DNA of 64,000 bases from CAWDVK01 sp963805715 (GCA_963805715.1 CAWDVK010000012.1:1-64000), one strand, 5' to 3'; shown: positions 7,384 to 16,792, numbered from the stretch's first letter. Notes: generated by a model not told the origin, from the letters alone. A program made the numbers and translations.

Positions 7384-9996
7384 ATGGACGGCACCGAGGG
7401 CCTGGAGTCGCTGTTCCCCGGACCCAGCGCGATGGCGGCGCTGATGCGGGAGCGGGACTGGCGGCAGTCCCCGCTGGGACCGCCTGCCGGCTGGCCGTCG
7501 AGCCTGCAGACCGCGTACCGGATCTGCCTGACGTCACGCTTCCCGATGATCGTGTGGTGGGGCCCCGATCTGCGCTTCATCTACAACGACGCCTACCTGC
7601 CGCTGCTCGGCACCAAGCACCCCGCTCTGGACATTCCGGGCGCCGACGTATGGCATGAAATCTGGCACATTATCGGGCCGATGCTGCGGGGGGTGCTGGA
7701 GACAGGGCTCCCTACCTGGTCAGAGGACCTGCTGCTGCCGATGAACCGGCACGGCTACTGGGAAGAGACGTACTGGACCTATTCCTACAGTCCCCTGCAT
7801 GACGATGCGGGTGCTGTCCGCGGCGTCTTCACCGCGGTGACGGACACCACCGACGGCATCGACGGGCTGGCCCTGGCGCAGGAGCTGAGGGGCGACCCGC
7901 GCACCGCCGCGATCCCGCTGCTGTTGCTCTCCGCGAGGGCCGGGCAGGAAGCGGCGATCGAGGGACTCAACGCGGGCGCGGACGACTACCTCATCAAGCC
8001 CTTCGCTGCCGAGGAGCTGCTGGCCAGGGTCCGGGCCAATGTCGAGCTGACCAGGCTCCGCAGCCAGCAGGCCCGCTGGCGGGCCGCGCTCACCGAGTCA
8101 CTGCAGGAAGGGTTCTTCATCGTCGACCCGGACGGCCGCCTGATGGAGACCAACCAGGCGTTCCGTGACATCCTCGGATACGGTGCCGAGCCGGCGGCCG
8201 ACGGCCACCCGCCACCCTGGTGGCCGGATGAGGCGGCCGATCTCGACGGCTACCGTCGCGTGGCCGAGGCCTTCGCGAGCGCTCAGAGCCTCGACAAGGG
8301 ACGTTTCGTCCTGCCGCTGCGGCACCGCGACGGCCACCGGATCTGGGCCGCGGCGACGTTTAGCGCCGTGGAGGATCCGGAGGGCCGCGGGCGGATGCTG
8401 GTGGGCACGCTGCGCGATATCACGGCCGAGCGGCTCGCCGCGCACCGGGAGGCGGCCGTGTCCGCCCTGAGCGTCCGGCTGTCCCAGTCCGCCACCCTGC
8501 AGGAGGTGCTGGATACCGGGGTAGCGGAGCTGCGGCGGCAGTGGAACGCCGCACGCGTCCTGGCCGCCACCTGGGAGCGGGGCAACCCGGTGGCGCTCAC
8601 ATCAACGTCGGCCTCCCTGGACTGGGACGACCTGCAGCCGCAGCTCAGGGAGGCCATCGAGGCACTGCGCGCCCAGCCGCTGCACGTCAGCATGGCCGCC
8701 GGCGCCGACGGTGACCGGCCCGCCGGGGCAGGCACTGCCGTCGAGTACTCCGGCGGCATGGCCGCGATCTGGATCGATCTGGACGGCACTCAGCGTTTCG
8801 GCCTGGAGGACCGTACCCTGCTGGCGCTGCTCGGCGGCAGCCTCGGCCAGGCGCTGAACCGCGCTCGCCTGCTCGACCAGCAGCGCGAAGTCGGGCTGGC
8901 CCTGCAGCACGCGATCCTGGGCCCTGGCTGGATGCCGCCCGGCTTCGCGGTCCGGTACGAGCCCGCAACGCCCCCGCTGGAAGTCGGCGGAGACTGGTAC
9001 GACATCGCCGAGCTGGCGGGCAACCGCATCGGCATCATCGTGGGCGACTGCGTCGGCCGCGGCTTGCCGGCCGCCAGCGTCATGGGGCAGCTGCGCAGCG
9101 CGTGCCGGGCCCTGCTGCTGCAGTCGGCCGGGCCGGCGCAGGCGCTGACCGCGCTGGACCGGTTCGCCGAGTTCATCCCGGATGCGCTGTGCAGCACGGT
9201 CTTCTGCGGAGTCCTGGACACAGCGACCGGCCGCCTGACGTATTGCAGCGCTGGCCACCCGCCCAGGATCCTGGCTCACCCCGGCGGCCGGGTCGAGCTG
9301 CTCGACCAGGGACGATCCCTCCCGCTGGCCCTGTCGCCGACCCACCCGCGGCGGGAGGCGACCACCCACATCCCGCTCGGGGCCAGGCTGCTGCTGTATA
9401 CAGATGGCCTGGTGGAGCGCCGCCGCCGCCCGATTGACGCCGGCACGGCACAGCTCAGCGCGCTGCTCCGGCGAGCGGCCAGGGACCTGCCCGTGGACGA
9501 TCTCGCCGGGCAGATCATGACCGGCCTCATCCCTGACCAGGGCTACGAGGACGACGTGGCGGTGCTGCTCTACCACCGGGTCGCTCCGCTGGAACTGGCC
9601 TTCCGCGCCGATCCGGGCGAGCTCACCGCGGTCCGGCGGCAGCTGCGCAGCTGGCTGCGCCAGCTCAGCCTGGGCACCATGCTGGCCCAGGATGTCCTGA
9701 TCGCCGCCTGCGAGGCCTGCGCCAACGCCATCGAGCATGGCTACCGCGATTCCCCCGGCGGCATCGTCCGGCTGAAGGTCGAGGTCACCGGTCCCGACCT
9801 GCGCATCACCGTGACCGACAGCGGCAGCTGGCGGCCGCCGCGGCGAGTGCCCTACCGCGGTAACGGGCTGAACCTGATCCGGGCGACCATGCAGCACGTC
9901 GAGATCTCGGCGGGCGACTCCGGTACCACGGTGGCGATGCGGGCCCGGTCGCTGCCCTCAGCGCTAGCCAGCGCACCGCGCCCCTCCGGCCGCTAG
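7384..9996 (+). CDS. PAS/SpoIIE-type PP2C phosphatase with HATPase domain and partial receiver
   Basis: 870 residues from ATG 7384, which follows GGAGGG at 7367; an earlier ATG at 7201 lacks support. Order: PAS-like sensor (FPMIVWWGPDLRFIYND, residues 30-150), half a response-regulator receiver (157-227; retains LLLSARAG and DDYLIKPF but lacks the acidic pair and phospho-acceptor Asp), a second PAS (about 235-350), a GAF-like region, SpoIIE/PP2C phosphatase (metal Asp in GGDWYD near 536, GDCVGRG, YTDGLVE, DDVAVL), and an RsbW-like ATPase (N box EACANAIEHGY near 776, GNGLNL near 823). Such proteins control STAS partners; a STAS gene is divergently adjacent. The PAS-receiver join looks like an in-frame deletion. 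Confidence 0.88.
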   Translation: MDGTEGLESLFPGPSAMAALMRERDWRQSPLGPPAGWPSSLQTAYRICLTSRFPMIVWWGPDLRFIYNDAYLPLLGTKHPALDIPGADVWHEIWHIIGPMLRGVLETGLPTWSEDLLLPMNRHGYWEETYWTYSYSPLHDDAGAVRGVFTAVTDTTDGIDGLALAQELRGDPRTAAIPLLLLSARAGQEAAIEGLNAGADDYLIKPFAAEELLARVRANVELTRLRSQQARWRAALTESLQEGFFIVDPDGRLMETNQAFRDILGYGAEPAADGHPPPWWPDEAADLDGYRRVAEAFASAQSLDKGRFVLPLRHRDGHRIWAAATFSAVEDPEGRGRMLVGTLRDITAERLAAHREAAVSALSVRLSQSATLQEVLDTGVAELRRQWNAARVLAATWERGNPVALTSTSASLDWDDLQPQLREAIEALRAQPLHVSMAAGADGDRPAGAGTAVEYSGGMAAIWIDLDGTQRFGLEDRTLLALLGGSLGQALNRARLLDQQREVGLALQHAILGPGWMPPGFAVRYEPATPPLEVGGDWYDIAELAGNRIGIIVGDCVGRGLPAASVMGQLRSACRALLLQSAGPAQALTALDRFAEFIPDALCSTVFCGVLDTATGRLTYCSAGHPPRILAHPGGRVELLDQGRSLPLALSPTHPRREATTHIPLGARLLLYTDGLVERRRRPIDAGTAQLSALLRRAARDLPVDDLAGQIMTGLIPDQGYEDDVAVLLYHRVAPLELAFRADPGELTAVRRQLRSWLRQLSLGTMLAQDVLIAACEACANAIEHGYRDSPGGIVRLKVEVTGPDLRITVTDSGSWRPPRRVPYRGNGLNLIRATMQHVEISAGDSGTTVAMRARSLPSALASAPRPSGR

Positions 9997-10763
9997 CCGC
10001 CGTCGTCCGTCTCCTGCGGGCCATCCCCCGAGTCCGCGCTCAGCCCGGTCCGGCCCTGGCCGGGCCGCCAGGCGCTCACCACCTTCCCGACCGCTGTGAC
10101 CAGGAACAGCTGCCCGGTCAGCATCTCCATGACCGCGAAGGTCTGGCCAGGGTTGCCGGCCGGGACGAGGTTGCCGTAGCCCGTCGTAGTGAGCGTGGTG
10201 AACGAGAAGAAGAGATCCTGCGGGAACGTGCCCGCCCCATTGGCGCCGAAGAATGGCGGCACCTGGTGCGCAAGGCCGATCGAGCGATAGAGAAAGGCAA
10301 AGAACATCCCGGCCATGAGGTAAGCGGCAATCGCTCCCAGGACCGTCTCGGAATCCACGATCCGCCGGAGCACAAGATGGCGGAGGATCGACAGCGGCGC
10401 GATCAGGTACAGCAGGCAGCTGAACCAGGAAACGACGGCGCCGCCCTGGATCTGCTTGTGCAGGAAGATGTTCGCGACCGCGGCGAGCGCCGCGGCGGCC
10501 AGGGCGACGTTGGTGACGGCCCGGAACCACCGGCGCGCGTGGGAGGCTCGCAGGGTTACCCAGACGGTGGCAATCTGCACGCCCACGACCAGGGATCCTG
10601 CCCACGACGGCGCCGTGAGCGCGGCCGACAGGGCGTACGTCACGACAATGAGCAGGAGCACCAGGCCGTAGCTATCCGGCGAGGAGAAGGCCTGCACGAT
10701 CCGCCGGCCGCGGCGTCCCGAAGCCGGCTCGCGGACCTGCTCGCCAGAATGATCCGGCCCCAT
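9993..10763 (-). CDS. Two-TM-type ion (potassium) channel family protein
   Basis: 256 residues from ATG 10763. Several hydrophobic segments (LVLLLIVVTYALSAALTA, LVVGVQIATVWVTL, the Ala-rich segment near AALAAVANIFL, LLYLIAPLSIL, VLGAIAAYLMAGMFFAFLY) precede a pore loop FFSFTTLTTTGYGNL whose TTGYG is the potassium selectivity filter, and a last membrane helix follows. It is an inner-membrane cation channel. An in-frame upstream ATG (10835) would only add a basic tail. Its stop codon shares the palindromic CTAG at 9993-9996 with the converging phosphatase. Confidence 0.85.
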   Translation of the reverse strand: MGPDHSGEQVREPASGRRGRRIVQAFSSPDSYGLVLLLIVVTYALSAALTAPSWAGSLVVGVQIATVWVTLRASHARRWFRAVTNVALAAAALAAVANIFLHKQIQGGAVVSWFSCLLYLIAPLSILRHLVLRRIVDSETVLGAIAAYLMAGMFFAFLYRSIGLAHQVPPFFGANGAGTFPQDLFFSFTTLTTTGYGNLVPAGNPGQTFAVMEMLTGQLFLVTAVGKVVSAWRPGQGRTGLSADSGDGPQETDDGG

Positions 10764-11121
10764 GACGCGCACCCCCCGGCGTGCCGACCTGCTGAGTCGC
10801 CTTACCCCGCCGGGCTGCCGCGATGCCGTCCGCACCGGGTGGTCCCGCCCGCCGCCCGGTGTGGCCAGGTGACCGGCGGGGCAAGCTCCGAGCGCGCCGC
10901 GACCCGGCCGAGCGCGCCGCGACCCGGCCGGGCGGCCCGCAGAGCAGGCTGCGGGCCGGCCTTGTCACCCCGTACGGGTGAAGTAGCAGGCGGCCGGACG
11001 GGACATCGTAGCTTCGTTGCCCTCGCGGCCGCCCCGCGATTCTGGCGGAGCAGGAACGGACGGCAGCATTCACACGGGGACCCGGCGGATCTGCCGGGCG
11101 GCGGCTGAGGGGAGCCGGCAG
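10764..11121. other. Divergent intergenic region with 20-bp direct repeat
   Basis: This spacer separates the minus-strand channel from the plus-strand DUF2252 gene and should hold both promoters. It contains a perfect tandem duplication of a 20-bp unit (AGCGCGCCGCGACCCGGCCG) at 10891-10930. I see no coding sequence on either strand with convincing composition, and no clear -10/-35 pair. Confidence 0.5.
10891..10930. repeat. 20-bp tandem duplication
   Basis: AGCGCGCCGCGACCCGGCCG occurs twice back to back with no mismatch in the spacer between the ion-channel and DUF2252 genes. Confidence 0.9.
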
Positions 11122-12582
11122 ATGGGGGTACTAGCAGTTGAGGCGCCGGTCCGGCCTGCGCAGCGCTACCAGCTCGAGACGGCGCTGGGGCACCTGACCC
11201 CGGCCGAGCGCGCTGCTCGCGGCATGGAGGCGCAGGCCGAGGTGCCGAGGGAAAGCCACGCCGCGTGGGAACCGCCCGCCGACCGGCCCGACCCGATCGC
11301 GCAGCTGGAGGAGCAGGCGAAGACCCGCGTTCCGGAGCTGGTGCCAATCCGATGGGGCCGGATGATGGCGTCACCGTTCAGCTACTTCCGCGGTGCTGCC
11401 CTGCCAATGGCCAGCGACCTGGCCATGACTCCGCGGTCCGGGCTGGCCGTCCAGGCCTGCGGCGATGCGCACCTGTCGAACTTCGGCGTCTTCGGCTCGG
11501 CCGAGCGCCGGCTGGTCTTCGATGTCAACGACTTCGACGAGACCACGCCAGGCCCGTGGGAGTGGGACGTCAAGCGGCTCGCGGCCAGCCTGGAGGTGGC
11601 GGCGCGATCGAACGGATTCTCCGCCAAGCAGCGCCGCAAGATCGTCATGTGGGCCGTCTCGCGGTACCGGGAGGCGATGCGGCTATTCGCCGGGATGACG
11701 AACCTGGAGGTCTGGTACGCGAGCGCTGACATGACCGAGTTGCGGGCGCAGTTCGCCTCACAGCTGAAGAAGGGGCAGCGCAAGGCGGTGGACAAGGGCA
11801 TGGCCAAGGCGCGGACCAGGGACAGCATGCAGGAGGTTGGCAAGCTCACCCACCTGGTGAACGGCCGGCCGCGGATCATCTCCGACCCGCCGCTGCTCGT
11901 GCCCATCGACGAGCTCATCGCCAGGCAGCGGGACCGGACGGCGTTCGTCTCCCAGCTGAGCGACCTGGTCGGCAAGTACCGGCGGACGCTGGAGACCGAC
12001 CGGCGGTACCTGCTCGACCAGTTCGAGTTCGCCGACCTGGCCCGCAAGGTCGTCGGCGTCGGCAGTGTCGGGACCCGGTGCTGGATCGTCCTGATGCTCG
12101 GCCGCGACGAGTCCGACCCGCTGTTCCTGCAGGTCAAGGAGGCCGAGGAATCGGTGCTCAGCCACTTCATCGGGACCACCAAATTCGCCAATCAGGGCCA
12201 GCGGGTGGTCGCCGGCCAGCGGCTGATGCAGGCCTCCAGTGACATCTTCCTGGGCTGGCAGCGGATCGAGGCCGGGCTGGACGGCAGGCAGCGCGACTTC
12301 TACGTCCGCCAGCTGCGGGACTGGAAGCTGTCTCTCGACATCGAGGACATGATCCCGCGCGGCATGCGCCTGTACGGCGCGCTGTGCGGCTGGACCCTGG
12401 CCCGGGCGCACGCCCGCTCCGGCGACCGCATCGCCATCGCCGCCTACCTCGGCGGATCGGACGTCTTCGACCAGGCCATCGCCCAGTTCGCGGACGCCTA
12501 CGCCGACCAGAACGAGCGCGACCACCAGGCGCTCGTTGATGCTGTCGCATCGGGCCGGATCATCGCTGAGCGCGGCGTCTGA
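11122..12582 (+). CDS. DUF2252 family protein
   Basis: 486 residues from ATG 11122, preceded by GAGGGGAG. The DUF2252 signature is clear: RMMASPFSYFRGAALPMASDL, then CGDAHLSNFGVF, then FDVNDFDETTPGPWEWDVKRLAAS, which resemble the catalytic and metal-binding loops of aminoglycoside-phosphotransferase/kinase-like folds. The C-terminal YGALCGWTLARAHARSGD is also typical. Biochemical function is not established for the family; a kinase-like role is inferred from motifs. It is a common stand-alone gene in actinobacteria. The next gene starts within its last 44 bases. Confidence 0.88.
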   Translation: MGVLAVEAPVRPAQRYQLETALGHLTPAERAARGMEAQAEVPRESHAAWEPPADRPDPIAQLEEQAKTRVPELVPIRWGRMMASPFSYFRGAALPMASDLAMTPRSGLAVQACGDAHLSNFGVFGSAERRLVFDVNDFDETTPGPWEWDVKRLAASLEVAARSNGFSAKQRRKIVMWAVSRYREAMRLFAGMTNLEVWYASADMTELRAQFASQLKKGQRKAVDKGMAKARTRDSMQEVGKLTHLVNGRPRIISDPPLLVPIDELIARQRDRTAFVSQLSDLVGKYRRTLETDRRYLLDQFEFADLARKVVGVGSVGTRCWIVLMLGRDESDPLFLQVKEAEESVLSHFIGTTKFANQGQRVVAGQRLMQASSDIFLGWQRIEAGLDGRQRDFYVRQLRDWKLSLDIEDMIPRGMRLYGALCGWTLARAHARSGDRIAIAAYLGGSDVFDQAIAQFADAYADQNERDHQALVDAVASGRIIAERGV

Positions 12583-13306
12583 GCGACCCGGCGGCGCGGA
12601 CCCGCTCGCGCTGCTGCGGTCTCGCCGCTACATCGCGCTGCTGGTGCTCGCCGCGATCATCGGCGTGCCTGTCTCGGCCGTCGCGTACTTCTTCCTGGCG
12701 CTGGTCAGCGAGCTGCAGCGATGGATTTTCACCGACCTCCCGCGGGGCCTGGGGTTGCACGGGGAGCCGCTGTGGTGGCCGGTCCTGCCGCTGGTGCTGG
12801 CCGGGATACTGGTCAGCCTGACGATCCGGTACCTGCCCGGCAAGGGCGGCCGTTCGCCGGCCGAAGGGTTCAAGATGGGCCAGGGCGAAGGACCGCCCGC
12901 GCCGATCGAGCTGCCCGGCATCGTGCTGGCTGCCCTGGCGACCCTGAGCCTGGGCGTGGTGCTCGGCCCGGAGGCGCCGCATCTCGGCTCGCCCACGGGT
13001 CCCGAATTCCTCTGGGCGCTGGCAATCGGGATCACGGCAGCGCTGCTCGGCCCGGCGATCCGGCGGCTGGGACTGTTCCTCCGCCCGCATGTCGAGCGGC
13101 GGATGCTGCTGGCTCTATGTGGCATCGGCGAGGCTGATGCCCCGGCCCCGGCCCCGGCCCCGGCAGCGCCTGCCCCGCGCCTGCGCCGGCCGCGGCATCG
13201 GCGACCGCGGTCGTGCCCGCAGGCGCCCGCGCCGCCCCGCACCGCTGAGCGGCCGCCTCAGAGCACACCCGTGGCGCTAGCTGATACTGACGGCTGCCGC
13301 TGGTAG
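12539..13306 (+). pseudogene. ClC-type chloride channel, internally and C-terminally deleted
   Basis: The N-terminal 145 residues match ClC-family channels, with membrane segments (ALLVLAAIIGVPVSAVAYFFLAL, WWPVLPLVLAGILVSLTI) and the selectivity motif VVLGPEAP. Right after this (about 12978) the protein jumps to HLGSPTGPEFLWALAIGITAALLGPAIRRLGLFLRPHVERRM, which in full-length relatives lies roughly 100 residues further on. The remainder of the channel after about 13120 is absent and replaced by a Pro/Ala/Arg-rich tail. The reading frame is open throughout. A working ClC pore is very unlikely. Start ATG 12539 overlaps the DUF2252 gene; TTG 12536 is an alternative. Confidence 0.7.
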
Positions 13307-13318
13307 CCTCTCGGCCCT

Positions 13319-15145
13319 GTGACTCTTGCCGCATCCGCCACCGATCACGACCAGGGCCGACCCGCCGGTCCCGTACGCCCTGACCTGCTGCTGTCGCTGC
13401 GAAGCTGGCAGACGAGCGCCTACCACGAGTACTTTCGCGTGCCGCGGCGCGACTTCCTGCTGGTGGCGACGCCGGGAGCCGGGAAGACGGCCTTCGCGCT
13501 GACGATCGCGGCCGAGCTGCTGGCCAGGCGGGAGATCGCCGCCGTCACGGTGGTCACGCCCACCGAGCACCTCAAGCACCAGTGGTCACAGTCGGCACAC
13601 GCGATGGGGATTCCGCTGGACTCCGCCTACCGCAACGCACAGGGCCGGGCGTCGGCCGACTTCACCGGCGTCGCGGTCACGTACGCGCAGGTGGCCGCGC
13701 ACCCGGCGCTGCACCGGCAGCGCACGCTGAACAGGCGCACGCTGGTGATCTTCGACGAGATCCATCACGCCGGCGACGCGCTGTCGTGGGGCGAGGCGGT
13801 CAGAACAGCCTTTGAGCCTGCGAAACGGAGGCTGGCCCTCACCGGGACGCCCTTCCGCAGCGACACCAACACGATCCCGTTCGTCACCTACGCCATGGAG
13901 GCGGACGGCAGCCGTCGCAGCTCGTCCGACTACGTGTACGGGTACGGGCCGGCGCTGGAGGACGGCGTCGTCCGGCCGGTCATCTTCCTGGCTTACTCGG
14001 GCGAGATGCGGTGGCGGGTCCGGGCGGGTGACGAGATGACGGGCACCCTGGGCGCCCCGATGACGCCCGACCTGCTGGCCCAGGCCTGGCGGACGGCGCT
14101 GGATCCGGAGGGCGCCTGGATCAGCCGCGTGCTGGAGGCCGCGGACCGGCGGCTCACCGAGGTCCGGCGGGGCATGCCGGACGCCGCGGGCCTGGTGATC
14201 GCGGGTGACCATGCCGACGCCCGCGCTTACGCTGCGCTGCTGCGCCGCATCTGCGGCGCCCGTCCCGTGGTCGTGCTCTCCGATGACCCGGCGGCCAGCC
14301 GGAAGATCGCCAGGTTCGCCACGTCCGGCGAGCGGTGGATGGTGGCCGTCCGGATGGTCTCCGAGGGCGTCGACATCCCGCGGCTCGCCGTGGGCGTGTA
14401 CGCGACCAGCGTCGGCACGGCGCTGTTCTTCGCCCAGGCCGTCGGCCGCTTCGTCCGGGCGCGGCAGCGCGGCGAGACCGCCTCGGTCTTCCTGCCATCC
14501 ATCCCGGTGCTGCTCGGCTACGCGGCGGAGCTGGAGGCAGAACGGGACCATGTGCTGAGCCGTCGCACGGACGGCGAGGAGGAGGAGCGCGAGCTCGCCG
14601 AGGCCCGGCGTCAGCGGGACACGCCGGACCAGCTGGACGACGTCCCGTTCCGGGCGCTGGAGGCATCGGCGCACTTCGACCGCGTGCTCTACGACGGCGC
14701 CGAGTTCGGCGTGTCGGCGGAGGAGGAAGAATTCCTGGGCCTGCCGGGCCTGCTCGGGCCGGAGCAGGTCGCGCTGCTGCTGCGCAAGCGGCAGGCGAGC
14801 CAGGTCGGCCAGGCCGCGACGTCAGGCGGCGCTTCCGGTGATCCTGGCCGCGCCGTCACGGCCGCGCCCGGCCCGGCTGCCGCTGCGGGCCCGCCTGCAG
14901 CGGCCGGCCCGGCGGCCGGCAGCGCGGCGGCCGGGCCTGCCACCACCCGCGAGACGCTCGCCTCGCTGCGGAAGGAGCTCAACGGGCTCGTCGCCGCCTG
15001 GCACCACCGGACCAGTCAGCCGCACGGCGCCATCCACGCGGAGCTGCGCCGTGCCTGCGGCGGCCCGCCGCTGCCGCAGGCCACCGGCGACCAGATCCGG
15101 GCGCGGATCGAGATGATCCAGCGCTGGGCCAGGTCGGGCCGCTAG
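13319..15145 (+). CDS. DEAD/DEAH-box superfamily 2 helicase
   Basis: 608 residues from GTG 13319. Motifs: Q/WQ region (RSWQTSAYHEYF), Walker A ATPGAGKTAFAL, motif Ia VVTPTEHLKHQW, motif II IFDEIHHAGD, motif III ALTGTPFRSD, then a helicase C domain with VVLSDDPAASRKIARF, VRMVSEGVDIPRLAVGVYAT and FFAQAVGRFVRAR (arginine fingers). This is the type III-restriction/UvrB-like SF2 family common in actinobacteria. A Pro/Ala/Gly linker at residues 510-545 precedes a helical C-terminus. It probably unwinds nucleic acid; the in vivo role is unknown. It starts only 12 bases after the ClC remnant. Confidence 0.88.
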   Translation: MTLAASATDHDQGRPAGPVRPDLLLSLRSWQTSAYHEYFRVPRRDFLLVATPGAGKTAFALTIAAELLARREIAAVTVVTPTEHLKHQWSQSAHAMGIPLDSAYRNAQGRASADFTGVAVTYAQVAAHPALHRQRTLNRRTLVIFDEIHHAGDALSWGEAVRTAFEPAKRRLALTGTPFRSDTNTIPFVTYAMEADGSRRSSSDYVYGYGPALEDGVVRPVIFLAYSGEMRWRVRAGDEMTGTLGAPMTPDLLAQAWRTALDPEGAWISRVLEAADRRLTEVRRGMPDAAGLVIAGDHADARAYAALLRRICGARPVVVLSDDPAASRKIARFATSGERWMVAVRMVSEGVDIPRLAVGVYATSVGTALFFAQAVGRFVRARQRGETASVFLPSIPVLLGYAAELEAERDHVLSRRTDGEEEERELAEARRQRDTPDQLDDVPFRALEASAHFDRVLYDGAEFGVSAEEEEFLGLPGLLGPEQVALLLRKRQASQVGQAATSGGASGDPGRAVTAAPGPAAAAGPPAAAGPAAGSAAAGPATTRETLASLRKELNGLVAAWHHRTSQPHGAIHAELRRACGGPPLPQATGDQIRARIEMIQRWARSGR

Positions 15146-15336
15146 CGGCCGTGACCGCCGGGTGGCTGAGGCGCCGCCGCCACGTCCGCCTCCAGCGGGC
15201 CGAGCAGACGGCCGCGGACCGGACCTGGAAAGGCCCCGTTTTTCGCCGGATCAGGTATCGCAGGCCGGCCTCGGTCAGCCGGGTGACCGCCAGCCAGCCC
15301 TGACGGCGCCGCGCCGGGTGGGTTACCGTCGATCTC

Positions 15337-15564
15337 ATGTGCCGAAGCATCAAGACGCTGCGTGAGCCCTACACCGAGCAGGTGACCGAGCAGGACGTCC
15401 GCGCGGCCGCCCTGCAGTACGTGCGGAAAGTCAGCGGGTTCCGGACTCCGGCCGGCCATAATGCGGAAGCATTCGACCGGGCGGTCGAGGCCATCGCGCA
15501 GGCGACCGGCGACCTGCTGGCCCAGCTGCGGGTACGCGGCCAGTCCAGCCCGGCCGTGCGCTGA
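15337..15564 (+). CDS. DUF2277 family protein
   Basis: 75 residues beginning MCRSIKTLREP, which is the near-invariant start of DUF2277 proteins, followed by VRAAALQYVRKVSGFRTP and a helical C-terminus AFDRAVEAIAQATGDLL. The family is small, widespread in actinobacteria and lacks a known function. The ATG is immediately preceded by sequence with little Shine-Dalgarno character, so translation may be leaderless. Confidence 0.88.
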   Translation: MCRSIKTLREPYTEQVTEQDVRAAALQYVRKVSGFRTPAGHNAEAFDRAVEAIAQATGDLLAQLRVRGQSSPAVR

Positions 15565-15618
15565 CCGCCGCAGCCAGGCCGCCTGCCCTGCGAGCTACCA
15601 GAAAGCGAGACTGACGCA

Positions 15619-16026
15619 GTGACCGACTACAACGCCCAGATCATCGAGGAGTTCCGCGCTAACGGCGGCAAGGTGGGCGGCCCGTTCGAGGGCGCCCCGC
15701 TGCTGCTGCTGCACACCGTGGGGGCGAGGACCGGCCAGGAGCGGGTGAACCCCATGATGTACCGGTCGGCGGGGACCGGCTACGCGGTGTTCGCGTCCAA
15801 GGCAGGAGCGCCGACGCATCCGGACTGGTACCACAACCTGATCGCGCATCCGCAGGTCATGGCCGAGATCGGGACCGAGACCGTCAGCCTCACCGCGCGG
15901 GTCGCCAGCCCCGGGGAGCGCGAGCAGATCTGGGCGGCGCACAAGCGCGAGTATCCCGGCTTTGCCGATTACGAGCAGAAGACGACGCGGCAGATTCCGG
16001 TCGTCATCCTGGAGCCGGTCAGCTAG
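15619..16026 (+). CDS. Nitroreductase/deazaflavin-dependent oxidoreductase (Ddn-like)
   Basis: 135 residues from GTG 15619. It shows the F420-binding split beta-barrel pattern of the Ddn family: LHTVGARTGQERVNPMMYRSAGTGYAVFASKAGAPTHPDWYHNLIAHPQV, ending in the conserved REQIWAAHKREYPGFADYEQKTTRQIPVVILEP. Members bind cofactor F420 and reduce quinones or nitro compounds. F420 use fits an actinobacterium. It is same-strand with DUF2277 55 bases upstream and may be co-transcribed. Confidence 0.9.
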   Translation: MTDYNAQIIEEFRANGGKVGGPFEGAPLLLLHTVGARTGQERVNPMMYRSAGTGYAVFASKAGAPTHPDWYHNLIAHPQVMAEIGTETVSLTARVASPGEREQIWAAHKREYPGFADYEQKTTRQIPVVILEPVS

Positions 16027-16074
16027 CCGGCGGCAGCCGTCGGCCAGCGGGGAAGGGACGGGTAGAGTCGCCGC

Positions 16075-16716
16075 GTGGCAGATAACGACTGGCGGGTCAC
16101 CATCACGCTCGCGGACGAAGAGCACGCGGGGCACGCGCTGAGATCGCTGCGCGAGCACCGGCACGAGGAGAACCGCGACCAGCAGGTCGAGGACGACATC
16201 AAGCAGCGGCTGGGCCGCACGGTCGCGGCCGGGGCCGGCGAGAACCAGATCTTCCTTTATGCGGCCACCGAGGACACCGCCAGGCAGGCCGAGCAGGCCG
16301 CCCGCGACCTGCTGGCCCGGCGGGGACTGGACGCCACCTTCACCCTGAACCGCTGGCACCCCATCGAGGAGAAATGGGAGGATCCGTCGGCGGCCGTGCC
16401 CGCCACGGACGAGCAGCGGCAGGCGGAGCAGCGGCGGCTCGACGACGAGGAAACGGCCGAGTCGCTGGCGAGCGGGGTAGCCCAGTACCAGGTCCGGATC
16501 GAGCTGCCGACGCACCGCGAGGCCGTCGCGCTGGCCGAGCGGCTCAAGGCCGAGGGCCTGCCCGTGATCAGGCGCTGGAAGTTCATGGTGGTCGGAACCA
16601 ATAACGAGGACGAGGCGAACGACCTGGCCAGCAGGCTCAAGCAGGAGGTGCCGACCGACGCGACGGTGCAGGCCGAGCACGCGGGCGCGCTGATGCCGTT
16701 CATCATGTTCTCCTAG
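16075..16716 (+). CDS. Conserved hypothetical protein with internal duplication
   Basis: 213 residues from GTG 16075. I do not recognise a named family. The two halves look like copies of one alpha/beta unit: WRVTITLADEEHAGHALRSL ... IFLYAATEDTARQAEQAARDLL ... and YQVRIELPTHREAVALAERL ... KFMVVGTNNEDEANDLASRL, each a strand, helix, strand, helix pattern followed by a further strand. A charged Gln/Glu/Arg linker joins them. No signal peptide or membrane segment. The layout suggests a cytoplasmic protein of tandem ferredoxin-like folds. It lies 48 bases after the Ddn-like gene. Confidence 0.75.
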   Translation: MADNDWRVTITLADEEHAGHALRSLREHRHEENRDQQVEDDIKQRLGRTVAAGAGENQIFLYAATEDTARQAEQAARDLLARRGLDATFTLNRWHPIEEKWEDPSAAVPATDEQRQAEQRRLDDEETAESLASGVAQYQVRIELPTHREAVALAERLKAEGLPVIRRWKFMVVGTNNEDEANDLASRLKQEVPTDATVQAEHAGALMPFIMFS

Positions 16717-16792
16717 CCGCTCAGCTCGCGCCGCGCGGCGCCCGCCAGGGTTCACTGCCCGCCGGGCCGCCGGGTATCGCTAGGCTGAGCTG

